The notes under the pieces: generated by a model
Told to the model about the DNA's origin: nothing
The model's input: the letters and a program-made list of their open reading frames with translations, nothing else
The model's database searches: none
In this document: positions 46,887-57,689 of the stretch, in pieces
Layout of the letters: each line of letters begins with the position of its first letter
Position numbering within the stretch: position 1 is the stretch's first letter
Source: Rhodobacter sp.
GTDB lineage: Bacteria; Pseudomonadota; Alphaproteobacteria; Rhodobacterales; Rhodobacteraceae
Direction: 5' to 3'
Assembly (NCBI GenBank): GCA_027487575.1
Contig: JAIYDJ010000059.1
Span: forward strand, 1-64,000
DNA length: 64,000 nt
Translations under genes and position numbers: made by a program

Positions 46887-49610
46887 ATGGTGCTGCTGAT
46901 CGACACGAAATTCGAGATGCCGGTCCTGATGCCGGGTCTTGTGGCGCGCCGGGCGCTGGTGGAACAACTGGACCGGGTGCTGGACCGCCGCCTTGCCGTC
47001 ATCTCGGCCCCTGCGGGGTTTGGCAAGACCACCCTGATCGCCCAATGGTGCCAAAGCGCCCGCCTGCGGGGCATCGACATCGCCTGGCTGTCGCTGGGAG
47101 AGCGCGAGAACGAGCCGGGCCGGCTGATCGACTACATCATCGGCGCGCTGGGCAAAGTGTCGCCCGAGATTGTCGCCTCGCTGGCCACGATCGTGGCGGC
47201 AAGTCCCAACCTGCCGACCGACGTGATCGTGACGCGTCTGGTCAACGGAATATCGGCGTGGCGGCGGGATCTTGTTCTGGTGATCGACGACGTGCATTTT
47301 CTGGCCGACCCGGAAATCGGGACCATCCTGGATGCCCTGCTCAGTTATGCGCCGGCCAATTTCCGGATGCTGCTGGCGACACGGGGCGCGGTGCCGGTCA
47401 AGGTGGCGACATTGCGGATGCGCGATCTGGTTGTGCGTCTCGACGAAGCCTCGTTGCGCTTCTCGCTGGACGAGGCGATGGCCTTCCTGAACGAAAGCCG
47501 CAGCCTTGGACTGACCGAACCCGATGTCCTGACCCTGCACAACCGGACCGAAGGCTGGATCGCCGGGCTGCAACTCGCCAGTCTCGCCCTGCCCGAAACG
47601 GCGGACCGGTCCCGGTTTCTGCAGCGGTTTTCCGGTGCAACCGGCGATATCGCGGCCTTTCTGCTGCAGGACGTGATCAGCCACCTGTCGGTGCCGGTTC
47701 TGGACTTTCTTCTGCGCACGTCGATCCTCGACTGGTTCGACGGCGACCTGGCCGAAGCGGTGTCCGGTCAGGCCGACGCTGCGACACGCCTGACCGATAT
47801 CGAGGCGGCAAACCTGTTTCTGGTACCGTTGAACGCCGACAAGACGCTGTTCCGCTATCACCACCTGTTTGCGGAACTGCTGCGCACCCTGCTGAAACAG
47901 CGGCAGGCGCAGGACATGGCTCAGTTGCACCTTCTGGCGGCGCGGCGGCTGCAGGACCGCGGATTGTCCGCCGATGCGGTGCACCACGCGCTGGCTGCAG
48001 GCGACAGCGACATGGCGGCGGCGCTGGTGCAGGACTGCTGCATGCCACTGATCCGGCAAAGCCATCTGACACGGGTGCGCGACTGGCTATCGCGCCTGCC
48101 CGCCGAAGTGGTCGACCGCCATGCACGGCTTTTGTTGGCCAAGGTGTGGATCGAGTTTCAGACCAGTCGGCCGAGGTCTGCGGCAGCCTCGCTGAAAAAG
48201 GCGCGCGACAGCTTCATCGAGGCGGCGCGGCACGGTACGCTGGACCCTGTCGCAAGGCGCGCGCTGGCGGCAGAGCTGGCCGTTCTGACGGCGGGCGTTT
48301 TCAGTTCGGCGGAACGGCCGCATTCGGCCGTGCGGCTGGCGCGGGCGCGGCTGGCCTCGATTCCCGACGATCTGCCCTTTCTGAAGGGGACGATGGGAAA
48401 TATCCTTGGATTCAGCCTGTATTCGCTGGGCCAGTTCGCCCCCGCACAGCAGGCCTGCCTGATGGCCCGCGACCATCACACCGACGCGCAGTCGGTGTTC
48501 GGCATCGCCTATTCCGACCTGATCCTTGGACTGATCGAAAAGGGGGCGGGCCATCTGGCCGCGTCGAACGAGCTGTTCGGCCGGGCCACCCGGATCGCGG
48601 CGGACCTCTTGGGCCCCGGTTCCTATGCCGAGGCGATGGCAGGCATTTTCCGGGTCGAACTGCACTATGAATGGAACGAGCTGGACGAGGCGGAGACCCT
48701 GCTGAACCGCCATCGCCCGATGATCGAGGAATGCGGTCTGGTCGTGCACGACATCGCCTGCAAGCTGCATGTCGCCCGGCTGGCTGCGGCGCATGGGCGG
48801 ATCGACGAGGCGCTTGCGGTGCTGGAACAGGCCGAACGGCAGGGCAAGAAGAACCGCTACCGCCGCCAGATCGCCTCGGCGCTGAACGACCGCGTGCGGC
48901 TGTTGATCCTGCGGGGCGAAACCGTGCTGGCGCGGCATGTCCTGACCGCACGCGGGATCACCGAAGGCTGGGTGCGCAGCGCCGATGCGGGCCGGATCGC
49001 CTGCGAAATGGAACACATCGCGCTGGCCCGTGTGCTGATCGCCGAAAGCCGGCCCGACGCGGGCTTGAAGGTGCTGGACAAGCTGTCGGACAAGCTGCGG
49101 CAGGATGGCAGGCTTCGGCGGCTGGCGCAGGTCAGGACGCTGGCCTCGATCGCGGCGTTCGGGATGGGGGATGGGCTTGGCACGCTCGCGGCCATCGTCG
49201 ATGCGGTGGACATGTGCCACCGGCAGGGGGCCGTGCGCACGCTGATCGACGAAGGCGCGCAGCTGCGCGACGTGCTGTCGTTCGCACGGGAAAGGATGCC
49301 CGGCTGGCAAGCGCGCAGCGACATGGCGGTCTATCTGGACAAGATCATCGGCGCGGGACGTCCGACCGACCCCCTGCCCCGCCGCAGCCCCTCGGCCCGG
49401 CCGCAGTTCAGCCCCAAGGAAACAGAGGTCGCCCGCCATCTGACGGCCGGCCTCAGCAACCGCGATCTGGCATCCTCGCTGGCCATGGCGCCCGATACGG
49501 TGAAATGGCACCTCAAGAACATTTTCGGCAAGCTTGGCGTCGACAACCGGACACAGGCCGTTCTGCGGCTGCGCGAGATGGGCCTGTCAAGCGGCATCGG
49601 ACGCGGCTGA
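46887..49610 (+). CDS. MalT-like LuxR-family transcriptional regulator
   Basis: 907 aa; Walker A APAGFGKTTL, C-terminal LuxR HTH (FSPKETEVARHLTAGLSNRDLASSLAMAPDTVKWHLKNIFGKLGV). Confidence 0.93.
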   Translation: MVLLIDTKFEMPVLMPGLVARRALVEQLDRVLDRRLAVISAPAGFGKTTLIAQWCQSARLRGIDIAWLSLGERENEPGRLIDYIIGALGKVSPEIVASLATIVAASPNLPTDVIVTRLVNGISAWRRDLVLVIDDVHFLADPEIGTILDALLSYAPANFRMLLATRGAVPVKVATLRMRDLVVRLDEASLRFSLDEAMAFLNESRSLGLTEPDVLTLHNRTEGWIAGLQLASLALPETADRSRFLQRFSGATGDIAAFLLQDVISHLSVPVLDFLLRTSILDWFDGDLAEAVSGQADAATRLTDIEAANLFLVPLNADKTLFRYHHLFAELLRTLLKQRQAQDMAQLHLLAARRLQDRGLSADAVHHALAAGDSDMAAALVQDCCMPLIRQSHLTRVRDWLSRLPAEVVDRHARLLLAKVWIEFQTSRPRSAAASLKKARDSFIEAARHGTLDPVARRALAAELAVLTAGVFSSAERPHSAVRLARARLASIPDDLPFLKGTMGNILGFSLYSLGQFAPAQQACLMARDHHTDAQSVFGIAYSDLILGLIEKGAGHLAASNELFGRATRIAADLLGPGSYAEAMAGIFRVELHYEWNELDEAETLLNRHRPMIEECGLVVHDIACKLHVARLAAAHGRIDEALAVLEQAERQGKKNRYRRQIASALNDRVRLLILRGETVLARHVLTARGITEGWVRSADAGRIACEMEHIALARVLIAESRPDAGLKVLDKLSDKLRQDGRLRRLAQVRTLASIAAFGMGDGLGTLAAIVDAVDMCHRQGAVRTLIDEGAQLRDVLSFARERMPGWQARSDMAVYLDKIIGAGRPTDPLPRRSPSARPQFSPKETEVARHLTAGLSNRDLASSLAMAPDTVKWHLKNIFGKLGVDNRTQAVLRLREMGLSSGIGRG

Positions 49611-49631
49611 CAGGGCCGCGGCAGGCCGCCT

Positions 49632-49645
49632 CACCCGTATGGGTG
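49632..49645. promoter_or_regulatory. Candidate regulator operator upstream of the HDAC gene
   Basis: CACCC-GTAT-GGGTG inverted repeat between the LuxR and HDAC genes. Confidence 0.35.
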
Positions 49646-49734
49646 GGAGATAGTGGCAAGCCATTACCCGGAAGGGAAGTGACAGGACCGCAAATGCCGC
49701 CGATCCTGATCGGCGGGGTTGCTGCGGGGGCCAG

Positions 49735-50835
49735 ATGGCGACGGGGTTTGTCTTTCATGAACTTTATCTCTGGCACAACACCGGCAACTGGGCGCAGGTC
49801 TTTCCGCCCGGCCTGACCGTGCAACCCGGCGAACATGCCGAAAACCCTGAAACCAAGCGGCGTTTTCGCAACCTGCTGGAGGTGTCGGGGCTGCTGGATC
49901 ATCTGACCACCATCCGGCCGCGCCCCGCCACCGAGGCGGAAATCCTGCGGTTTCACACGCCTGCGCATCTGGAAAAGATCCGCAGCATGAGCGCCGCAGG
50001 CGGGGGTGACGCCAGCCAACTGACACCCTTCGGATCGGGCAGCTATGAAATCGCGCTGCTGGCCGCTGGCGGCGTCATCGAGGCGATGGACGCGGTGCTG
50101 GCGGGTCGGGTCCGCAATGCCTATGCGCTGGTGCGCCCGCCCGGGCATCACGCCACGCAGGATGTGGGCATGGGATTTTGCCTGTTCGGCAATGTCGCCA
50201 TCGCGGTCATGCACGCGCGCGCGGTGCGCGGGGTGGGCCGGGTGGCGACCGTCGACTGGGACGTGCACCACGGCAACGGCACGCAGGCCGCCTTCTATGA
50301 CAATCCGGATGTGCTGACGATCTCGCTGCATCAGGACAACCTGTTCCCCGCCGCGTCGGGCGGGCTGGCCGAACGCGGCAAGGGACCGGGCTTCGGGTAC
50401 AACCTGAACATCCCGCTGCCGCCCGGCTGTGGCAACGGCGCCTATTTCGACGCCTTCCGCCGCGTCGTCCTGCCCGCGCTGGACCGGTTCCGCCCCGATA
50501 TCATCGTGGTGCCTTCGGGTTTCGACGCATCGGGGGTTGATCCGCTGGGGCGCATGATGGTGACCTCGGAAGGGTACCGCGAGATGACCGGGATGCTGAT
50601 GGACGCCGCAGACCGGCTGTGCGGTGGCAGGCTGCTGATGGCGCATGAGGGGGGCTATTCGGCCATGCATGTGCCTTACTGCGGATTGGCCGTCCTTGAA
50701 ACGCTGACCGGAAGGCGCACCCACGTCGAAGATCCCTGGGGGCCGGTGATGGCCGACTGGGGCCAGCAGGACCTGCAACCCCACCAGAAGGCCGCCATCG
50801 ATGCGGCGGCGACCCTGCTTGCAGACATAAGATGA
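49735..50835 (+). CDS. Histone deacetylase-superfamily amidohydrolase (acetylpolyamine-type)
   Basis: RPPGHHA, DWDVHHGNGTQAAFY, SGFDA metal-binding motifs. Confidence 0.92.
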   Translation: MATGFVFHELYLWHNTGNWAQVFPPGLTVQPGEHAENPETKRRFRNLLEVSGLLDHLTTIRPRPATEAEILRFHTPAHLEKIRSMSAAGGGDASQLTPFGSGSYEIALLAAGGVIEAMDAVLAGRVRNAYALVRPPGHHATQDVGMGFCLFGNVAIAVMHARAVRGVGRVATVDWDVHHGNGTQAAFYDNPDVLTISLHQDNLFPAASGGLAERGKGPGFGYNLNIPLPPGCGNGAYFDAFRRVVLPALDRFRPDIIVVPSGFDASGVDPLGRMMVTSEGYREMTGMLMDAADRLCGGRLLMAHEGGYSAMHVPYCGLAVLETLTGRRTHVEDPWGPVMADWGQQDLQPHQKAAIDAAATLLADIR

Positions 50836-50869
50836 AAACCCATCCCGACATGGAAAGGAAGATTGACGC

Positions 50870-52192
50870 ATGACGAAGTTGACCGCCCCCAATGTGATCC
50901 CCGGACGCCGGGCCTTTCTGAAAGGCGCATCGGCCCTGACCGGCAGCGCCGCGATGCTGGCCGCGATGAACGACGGCGCGCGCGCGCAGGACTCCGATCC
51001 GATTCCGGTCGGTCAGGCAGCACCCCTGACGGATTTCGCCGCCGCCGACGGGGTCGAATTCCAGAACGGCCTGACTCTGGCCTGCGAAGAGATCAATGCG
51101 CTGGGCGGCATTCTGGGCCGCGCACTGGAGCCGCATTTCGAAGACACCAAGCAGATGGGCGATGCCACCAACGTGCAGGCCGTGCAGCGGTTGATCGACC
51201 GTCACGGCGTGCATGCGGTGATCAACGGCTACAACATCGGGTCGGGCGCGGCCATTCAGGACACGATCGCCGACAGCGGCATCATCTATGTCCACTATGA
51301 CACCACGATCGGCCACAACGCCCTGATCGCATCGGACCCCGACCGCTATTTCGGCAGCTTTCAGGGGGACCCCGCCGAATACTGGTATGGTCCGGGGTTC
51401 CTTGCCTTCCTGCAGGGGCTGGAAGCGCGCGGCGAATACACGCGCGGCAACAACAAGATGGCCGTGATCCTTTCGGCGGGCGTCTATTCGGCCAACATCG
51501 CCAACGCGATCAAGGAGCAGGCAGCCAGCTATGGCTGGGAGCTTTCGATGTTCGAGACGGTCAACGTGCCGACTTCGGAATGGGGCCCGACGCTGGCCAA
51601 GCTGCGCGAAGACCCGCCCGCGGTGATCGCGGTCACCCACTTCCTGCCCGCCGACCTTGCGCAGTTCATGGTGCAGTTTTCGACCAACCCGACGCCGTCG
51701 CTGGTCTACATGCAGTACGGCCCGTCCATTCCGGTGTTTCGGGAAATGGCCGGGGACGCTTCAGTCGGCGTGGTTTATGCCACCGTGGTCGGCGCGCTTC
51801 AGGACGAGATCGGGCTGGCCTTCGAAACCCGCTACAAGGCGCGCTTCGGTCAGAACGCCGGGCACAATGCCGGGGTGCAGCCCTATGACGGCTGCATGGT
51901 CTGGGCCACGGCGGCGGCGCTGGCGGGCGGCACCGGAGAGCCTGACAATGCCGACCAGAACCGCAAGGTGGCAGACCGGATGCGCAGCCTGATCTGGCGC
52001 GGCGTGGCTGGGACGACGCGGTTCAACCCGGCGGAAAACACCGCCTACACCTATCCGACCGAAACGAAGGATTCTTCGCTGGGCATGCCGCACCAGTTCC
52101 TGCAGATTCAGGACAAGACGAAAGGCGGGTTGCTGATCGCGCCGCCGCCTTACAACACAGCGGCCTTCGTGATGCCGTCCTGGATCAAGTAG
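50870..52192 (+). CDS. ABC transporter substrate-binding protein (Liv/urea-amide type), Tat-exported
   Basis: RRAFLKGASALTGSAAML signal; type I periplasmic binding fold; followed by LivGFHM genes. Confidence 0.9.
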   Translation: MTKLTAPNVIPGRRAFLKGASALTGSAAMLAAMNDGARAQDSDPIPVGQAAPLTDFAAADGVEFQNGLTLACEEINALGGILGRALEPHFEDTKQMGDATNVQAVQRLIDRHGVHAVINGYNIGSGAAIQDTIADSGIIYVHYDTTIGHNALIASDPDRYFGSFQGDPAEYWYGPGFLAFLQGLEARGEYTRGNNKMAVILSAGVYSANIANAIKEQAASYGWELSMFETVNVPTSEWGPTLAKLREDPPAVIAVTHFLPADLAQFMVQFSTNPTPSLVYMQYGPSIPVFREMAGDASVGVVYATVVGALQDEIGLAFETRYKARFGQNAGHNAGVQPYDGCMVWATAAALAGGTGEPDNADQNRKVADRMRSLIWRGVAGTTRFNPAENTAYTYPTETKDSSLGMPHQFLQIQDKTKGGLLIAPPPYNTAAFVMPSWIK

Positions 52193-52206
52193 GAAGGCCG
52201 CCAGAC

Positions 52207-53010
52207 GTGACCACGACCGATCCCCCGCTGCTCGTCTGCGACAGCGTGGCGAAAAGCTTCGGTTCGCTGACCGCGGTAAGGCAACTCAGCTTTACCGCGG
52301 GCCGAGGCGAGATTCTGGGGGTCGGCGGGCCGAACGGGGCGGGAAAGACCACGCTGTTCGAGGTGATGTCGGGGTTGAACCCGGCCACCTCCGGGCGGGT
52401 GCTGCTGGAAGGGCGCGACATCACCCACGCTTCGCCAGAGGCTATCTGCCATGCCGGGATTGCCCGGACCTTTCAGCTGAACGCGTGTTTCGACAGCCTG
52501 ACGGTGCGCGAGAATGTCGAGGTGGGTGCCATCTTCGGTCGCAGCGGCCGGATGCTACCCAACCTGCGCCCGTCGCCCGAGATGCAGCAGGCGACCGATG
52601 ACGCGCTGGACCTTGTGGGTCTGTCCGCCCGGCAGGGGCTGGTCGCGGGCAGCCTTCCGGTGCTGGATCGCAAGCTTCTGATGGTGGCGGGGGCCATGGC
52701 CACGCGGCCGAAGCTGTTGCTGATGGATGAACCCGTCGGCGGATTGACCCATGCCGAAACCGATCTGATGATGGCAACCGTCCGCCGGATCGCCGCGACC
52801 GGCGTGACCATCATCCTGATCGAGCATGTCATGCGGTTTCTGGTCGCCCTGTCGGACCGCGTGATGATCCTGCATCACGGGGAGCGGATCTACGAAGGTT
52901 CCGCCGCCGGTCTGGTGCAGGATCGCCGGGTGATCGATGTCTATCTGGGCGAAGGTGCATCGGCCCGCCTTGCCGCCCTTCTGCGCGAGGGTCGCCATGA
53001 GCCTGCTTGA
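52207..53010 (+). CDS. Branched-chain-type ABC ATPase (LivG-like), GTG start
   Basis: GGPNGAGKTTLFEVMSGLNPATSG, LivG-type C-terminus. Confidence 0.92.
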   Translation: MTTTDPPLLVCDSVAKSFGSLTAVRQLSFTAGRGEILGVGGPNGAGKTTLFEVMSGLNPATSGRVLLEGRDITHASPEAICHAGIARTFQLNACFDSLTVRENVEVGAIFGRSGRMLPNLRPSPEMQQATDDALDLVGLSARQGLVAGSLPVLDRKLLMVAGAMATRPKLLLMDEPVGGLTHAETDLMMATVRRIAATGVTIILIEHVMRFLVALSDRVMILHHGERIYEGSAAGLVQDRRVIDVYLGEGASARLAALLREGRHEPA

Positions 53011-53707
53011 AGTGGCGGCGGTCGACGCGGGCTATGGCGCGCAGGCGGTGCTGCGCAATCTGTCGATCACCATCGAGGAGGGCAGTTTTGTCGCGCTGGT
53101 CGGCCCGAACGGGCACGGAAAGACCACGCTTTTGCGCACGCTGTCCGGCCTTCTGCATCCGACGCGCGGCGAAATCCGGCTGGCGGGGCGGCGGGTCGAC
53201 CGCCTGCGCGCGGACCAGATCGTTGCGGCGGGGATCATCCATGTGCCGCAGGGCGATCTTCTGTTTCCGGAAATGACCGTGCTGGAAAACCTGCGGCTGG
53301 GGGCCTATCTGCCCGAGGCCGCCGCTGCCGCGCCGCACCGTCTGGAAGAGGTCTATGCCCTGTTGCCAAAGCTGCAGGAGCGGCGGTTTCAGGTTGCCAG
53401 CACCCTTTCGGGCGGCGAGCGGCGGATGGTGGGCATCGGGCGCGGCCTGATGGCGGGCGGCAGGATCCTGATGCTGGATGAACCGTCGCTTGGCCTTGCC
53501 CCCATCATCATCGACCAGATCTACGAGGTGATCCGCGCCTTGGCCGCATCGGGCCGGACCATTCTGGTGGTCGAAGAGAATGCGATGCGGATTGCCGAGA
53601 TGGCGGACCGGATGCATCTTCTGGACAACGGCACCATTTCGTGGTCCGGCGGTGGTGCCGAATTCCTGTCGCGCCCGGAAATCCTTTCCGCCTATCTGGG
53701 GGGCTGA
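52997..53707 (+). CDS. Branched-chain-type ABC ATPase (LivF-like)
   Basis: GPNGHGKTTLLRTLSGLL, LSGGERRMVGIGRGLM. Confidence 0.93.
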   Translation: MSLLEVAAVDAGYGAQAVLRNLSITIEEGSFVALVGPNGHGKTTLLRTLSGLLHPTRGEIRLAGRRVDRLRADQIVAAGIIHVPQGDLLFPEMTVLENLRLGAYLPEAAAAAPHRLEEVYALLPKLQERRFQVASTLSGGERRMVGIGRGLMAGGRILMLDEPSLGLAPIIIDQIYEVIRALAASGRTILVVEENAMRIAEMADRMHLLDNGTISWSGGGAEFLSRPEILSAYLGG

Positions 53708-53709
53708 CG

Positions 53710-54588
53710 ATGGATGTGGTTTTGCAGATCCTGGTGTCCGGGCTGACCATCGGCGCGATGTATGCGGCTTCCACCATCGGGCTGGCGCTGGTCTACGGCG
53801 CACTGAACATGCTGAACATGGCGCAGGGCGCGCTTCTGGCCTTTGGCGGCTATGTCTGCATGTATGTGATGGACAGTCTTGGCCTGCCTGCGCCGCTGGG
53901 CCTGCTTGCGGCGCTGGTGACGGGGGGTGTGCTGGGTCTGGCCATCTATGCGCTTGTCACCCGCCCGATGCTGGGATCGGCCAATTTCGAGACGCAGATC
54001 TTCATCGCGACCATCGGCGTGGGTTCGGTGCTGCAAAGTGCCGTGCTGCATCTGTTCGGCCCCCAGCCCAAGGCGCAGCCGCTGCAGATACCGGGCGGTC
54101 TGACGCTGGGGGGTGTGACCCTGCCGTGGCAGAATGTCCTGATCATGGGGGTCACGGCCCTTATGCTGGCGGGGGTGGCGTGGCTTCTGGGCAGAACGCG
54201 GGCGGGCCTTGCCATCCGCGCCACTGCCCAGAACCGGGTTGCGGCGCAACTGATGGGCATCCGGATCGGCCGGGTCTATGCGCAGGTGCTGATGCTGTCG
54301 GGCGCGCTGGCGGCGGTTTCGGGGGTGATGGTGTCGTCGCTGTCGGGCCTGTTGCCGACGATGGGCGCGGACCCCATGCTGAAGGCGTTCGTGATCTGTG
54401 TGGTGGCGGGCCTCGGCAACGTGCCGGGGGCGGCGCTGGCCGCGCTGGTTCTAGGGGTGCTGGAGGCGGTGATCCAGTATCTGTTCGGGGTGCAATATGC
54501 CTTTGCCATCCTGCTGGCCCTGGTCATCGCGGTTCTGATCTGGCGTCCCTACGGCCTGTTCGGAACACGGCAGGTCGTGCGGCTATGA
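53710..54588 (+). CDS. Branched-chain-type ABC permease (LivH-like)
   Basis: GLTIGAMYAASTIGLALVYGALNMLNMAQGALLAFGGY. Confidence 0.93.
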   Translation: MDVVLQILVSGLTIGAMYAASTIGLALVYGALNMLNMAQGALLAFGGYVCMYVMDSLGLPAPLGLLAALVTGGVLGLAIYALVTRPMLGSANFETQIFIATIGVGSVLQSAVLHLFGPQPKAQPLQIPGGLTLGGVTLPWQNVLIMGVTALMLAGVAWLLGRTRAGLAIRATAQNRVAAQLMGIRIGRVYAQVLMLSGALAAVSGVMVSSLSGLLPTMGADPMLKAFVICVVAGLGNVPGAALAALVLGVLEAVIQYLFGVQYAFAILLALVIAVLIWRPYGLFGTRQVVRL

Positions 54589-55544
54589 CCCCGTTGCGCC
54601 GCGACATTGCTGCAAGCATTGCCCTTGTCGCCGCCATGGCGGTGGTGCCGCTGATCTTCGACACGCGCTATGTCATCACGCAGCTGACGGTCTTCTTCAT
54701 CTGGGGGATCGTTGTCACCCAGTGGAATCTGGTGCTGGGCGTTGCCGGGATCTTTTCACTGGCGCAGATGGCCCTGTTTGCCGTGGGGGCTTATGGCACG
54801 GCGATGCTGGCCTACTACGGCGGCATGGCGATGGTGCCTGCAATGGTCATCGCGTCGCTTGCCACGGTGGGGGTCAGCCTGGTCATCGGCTTTGCCTGCC
54901 TGCGCCTGAAGGGCCCCTACGTCGCCCTTCTGACGCTGGCCATCGCCCAGATGCTGTACCTGATCGTCGTCAACGACACCGGCTGCTTTACCAATCCGCC
55001 GTCGGGTTGCCTGCCGCTTCTGGGGGGCGTGCGGGGGTTTTCGCGATTCGGGGACCTCGGGTTTCGCGATCTCTTGGGGTCGAAATGGTTTGTCGGCCAT
55101 TACTATGTCGGCCTCGGGCTGTTGCTGGTGGCGCAGGTCTTCTGCGCCTTCCTGATCCGGGGGCCGCTGGGGCTTGCCTTTCGGGCGCTGCGTGACAACC
55201 CCGGCTATGCGATGTCGCGCGGGGTGGGTCGGCTGAAGTACCAGTTGTGGGTCTTCGGGCTTTCGGCCTTCTTCACCGGTCTGGCGGGGGCGTTCTATGT
55301 CGCGCATTTCGGGGTGGTCGGGCCGATCGTCTTTTCGGTTTCGATGCTGCTTTTCCTGCTGGCGATGATCGTGGTGGGCGGCATGGGCACGGTCTGGGGC
55401 CCCCTGCTGGGGGCGGCGGTGCTGATGATCGCCGATGAAGGCCTGCGCGAGGTCGGCGACTGGCGCGAGATCGGGCTGGGGCTGGTTCTGGCGGGCTTCG
55501 TGATCCTGCTGCCCAGGGGTCTGGTCGGGTTGCGGCGGCGGTGA
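54585..55544 (+). CDS. Branched-chain-type ABC permease (LivM-like)
   Basis: WNLVLGVAGIFSLAQMALFAVGAYGTAML; ATGA overlap with livH. Confidence 0.93.
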   Translation: MTPLRRDIAASIALVAAMAVVPLIFDTRYVITQLTVFFIWGIVVTQWNLVLGVAGIFSLAQMALFAVGAYGTAMLAYYGGMAMVPAMVIASLATVGVSLVIGFACLRLKGPYVALLTLAIAQMLYLIVVNDTGCFTNPPSGCLPLLGGVRGFSRFGDLGFRDLLGSKWFVGHYYVGLGLLLVAQVFCAFLIRGPLGLAFRALRDNPGYAMSRGVGRLKYQLWVFGLSAFFTGLAGAFYVAHFGVVGPIVFSVSMLLFLLAMIVVGGMGTVWGPLLGAAVLMIADEGLREVGDWREIGLGLVLAGFVILLPRGLVGLRRR

Positions 55545-55568
55545 TTACCGCCGTCTGACCGCTTCGGG

Positions 55569-56600
55569 CTAGCTGCGCCGGGACGACCACTCGGACAGGT
55601 ACATCCCCGCCGCAATGGCGATCCCCTGCAGGACAAGCTGGTTCGAGGTGGGCAGGCCGAACATCTTCAGCGACTGGTCCAGTTGCACCAGAAACAGCGC
55701 CGCACCGGCCACCGCAACCATGCTGCCGATGCCGCCGTTGATCGCGGTGCCTGCCAGAACGGCGGCGGCGATCGGGGCCAGAAGATAGGGCACGCCAACG
55801 TCCTGCGTGGGGTTGCGGATGAACCCGGCCAGCAACAGCGCCATCAGGCCATACAGCAGCGCCGCCAGCACATAGGCCCCCGCCTGATAGCGCATGATTT
55901 CCACGCCGGTCGCATAGGCCGCGCGCGGATTGGCACCCACGGCCTCGAACCGGCGGCCGATGACGGTCTTGCGCAGGAGCACGGTGATCACGACAAGGAT
56001 GACGACCGCCAGCCAGACCGATGACGGAATGCCCCAAAGCCGCGCCGACCCAAGATCGGCCAGCGCCGGAGGAACCTTGGCTTCGGCGGGAAGGCCCTGA
56101 CGGTACCACAGGTTGACCCCGGTGGTCACCGCCCCCACCGCCAGCGTGACGATCAGCGCGTTCAGCTTCAAGACCGCGATCAGCGCGCCGTTGATCAGCC
56201 CGACGGCAAGGGCCACCCCCAGCGCGGCCGCCACCGCGAGCAAAAGCCGGTCATCCGACCCGCGCGACACCCCGACCAGAACCGAACAGGTCAGCGCCAC
56301 GATCGCGGGCACCGAAAGGTCGATGCCGCGCCCCATAATGACGATGGCCTGCCCCATCGCGGCAATGGTCAGGAAGGCGGCAAAGGGGATGATCGACATC
56401 AGCGTGCCCGGTGCAACGCTGCGCGGCAGGAAAACCGCGCAGGCCAGCAGCAGCACGCCAAGCGCGATCCAGATCGCGGCGAAGCGAAGTTGCAGTCCGA
56501 ACCCGCCGCCCTTGCCGGAGGTACCCGGCCTTCCGGCGGTCATGGACCTGTTGGCGGACATGTTGACCTCCGGTTTGCGGGTCTGATCCTGCATCGTCAT
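55569..56600 (-). CDS. Ribose-type (RbsC-like) ABC permease
   Basis: IVIMGRGIDLSVPAIVALT motif; ATGA overlap with the upstream permease. Confidence 0.88.
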   Translation of the reverse strand: MTMQDQTRKPEVNMSANRSMTAGRPGTSGKGGGFGLQLRFAAIWIALGVLLLACAVFLPRSVAPGTLMSIIPFAAFLTIAAMGQAIVIMGRGIDLSVPAIVALTCSVLVGVSRGSDDRLLLAVAAALGVALAVGLINGALIAVLKLNALIVTLAVGAVTTGVNLWYRQGLPAEAKVPPALADLGSARLWGIPSSVWLAVVILVVITVLLRKTVIGRRFEAVGANPRAAYATGVEIMRYQAGAYVLAALLYGLMALLLAGFIRNPTQDVGVPYLLAPIAAAVLAGTAINGGIGSMVAVAGAALFLVQLDQSLKMFGLPTSNQLVLQGIAIAAGMYLSEWSSRRS

Positions 56601-57523
56601 CCTTTCGCCGCCACCGGTGCGGACCGGCTCCGGCGGCCCAGAAGGCGGCGGATGACGCGGTCGAATTCGGCAAATCCCGAGTAAAGGAAGATGGCCAGCA
56701 GCGTCATCAGGCCGCTCGCGATGACCCCGACCGACGACGACAGTCCAAGGATCGAGATGACATTGACCATCAGCGTGAAGAAGAACGCGCCGAACAGCGC
56801 CCCGCCGAACGACCCGCGCCCGCCTGAAAGGGCTGCCCCGCCCAGAACCGCCGCGGCAATGCTGTTGAGTGCGAAGTTCTGCCCGATCGTCGGATGCCCC
56901 ACCCCCACCTCGGCGGCAAGGAACAGCCCGGCCACCGCCGCCGTGGCCGAAGCGAGGATGTAGGACCTGACCTGCACACGGTTCACGCGAACGCCGTTGC
57001 GCCGGGCGGCCTCTTCGCGAAAGCCGATGGCCTTGACCTCCAGCCCGGACCGGGTCCGGTGCAGCCACCAGTCGCCGATCAGAACCGCCGCGATCAGCAC
57101 GAAGGCCGAGACGGGCACGAACCCGATCTTGACCTGCAGGAATTTCATGAAATCAGAACTGATGGCCCCGCCCGGCGTCGGCCGCACGATCAGCGCGATT
57201 CCCTGCAGCACCGACAGCATGGCGATCGTTGTGATGACCGCGTTGATATGGGCAAAGCGCACCAGCCATCCGTTGATCAGCCCGACCACCACGCCGATCC
57301 CGACACAGGCCAGAACCCCCAGCATCACGATTCCGGCCGGGCTACCGCTGGCCATCAGATACGAGGCTGTGACGACCGTCACGCTCATCAGCGCGCCAAC
57401 CGATACATCCAGCCCCCGCACCAGCAGGACATGCAACTGCGCCAGTGCCACCAGCCCCACAGGTGCCGCGGCCTGAAGCATGTTCTTGATGTTGATGGGC
57501 TTCAGGAAGACATCGCTTTGCAT
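56597..57523 (-). pseudogene. Ribose-type ABC permease, apparently N-terminally truncated (no TM1)
   Basis: Begins at MQSDVFLKPINIKNMLQAAAPVGLVALAQLHVLLVRGLDVSVGALMS; the usual preceding TM1 is not encoded in frame; upstream ORF sequence is shadow of the peptidase gene. Confidence 0.55.
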
Positions 57524-57689
57524 CGCCGCGAAACCCCAGGCGGCAAGGTGGGCCTTAGGCACGCTGGACCCGACCCATGATTGGGTGCATCGGTGCAAGG
57601 GGCTTGACGGCCCCGCCAAAGGGAGAGTGCCAACGGAACAGGTCCTCAGCCATCCGTTTTGCCGATTGCGGCAGAACCTGACCGCCGGT

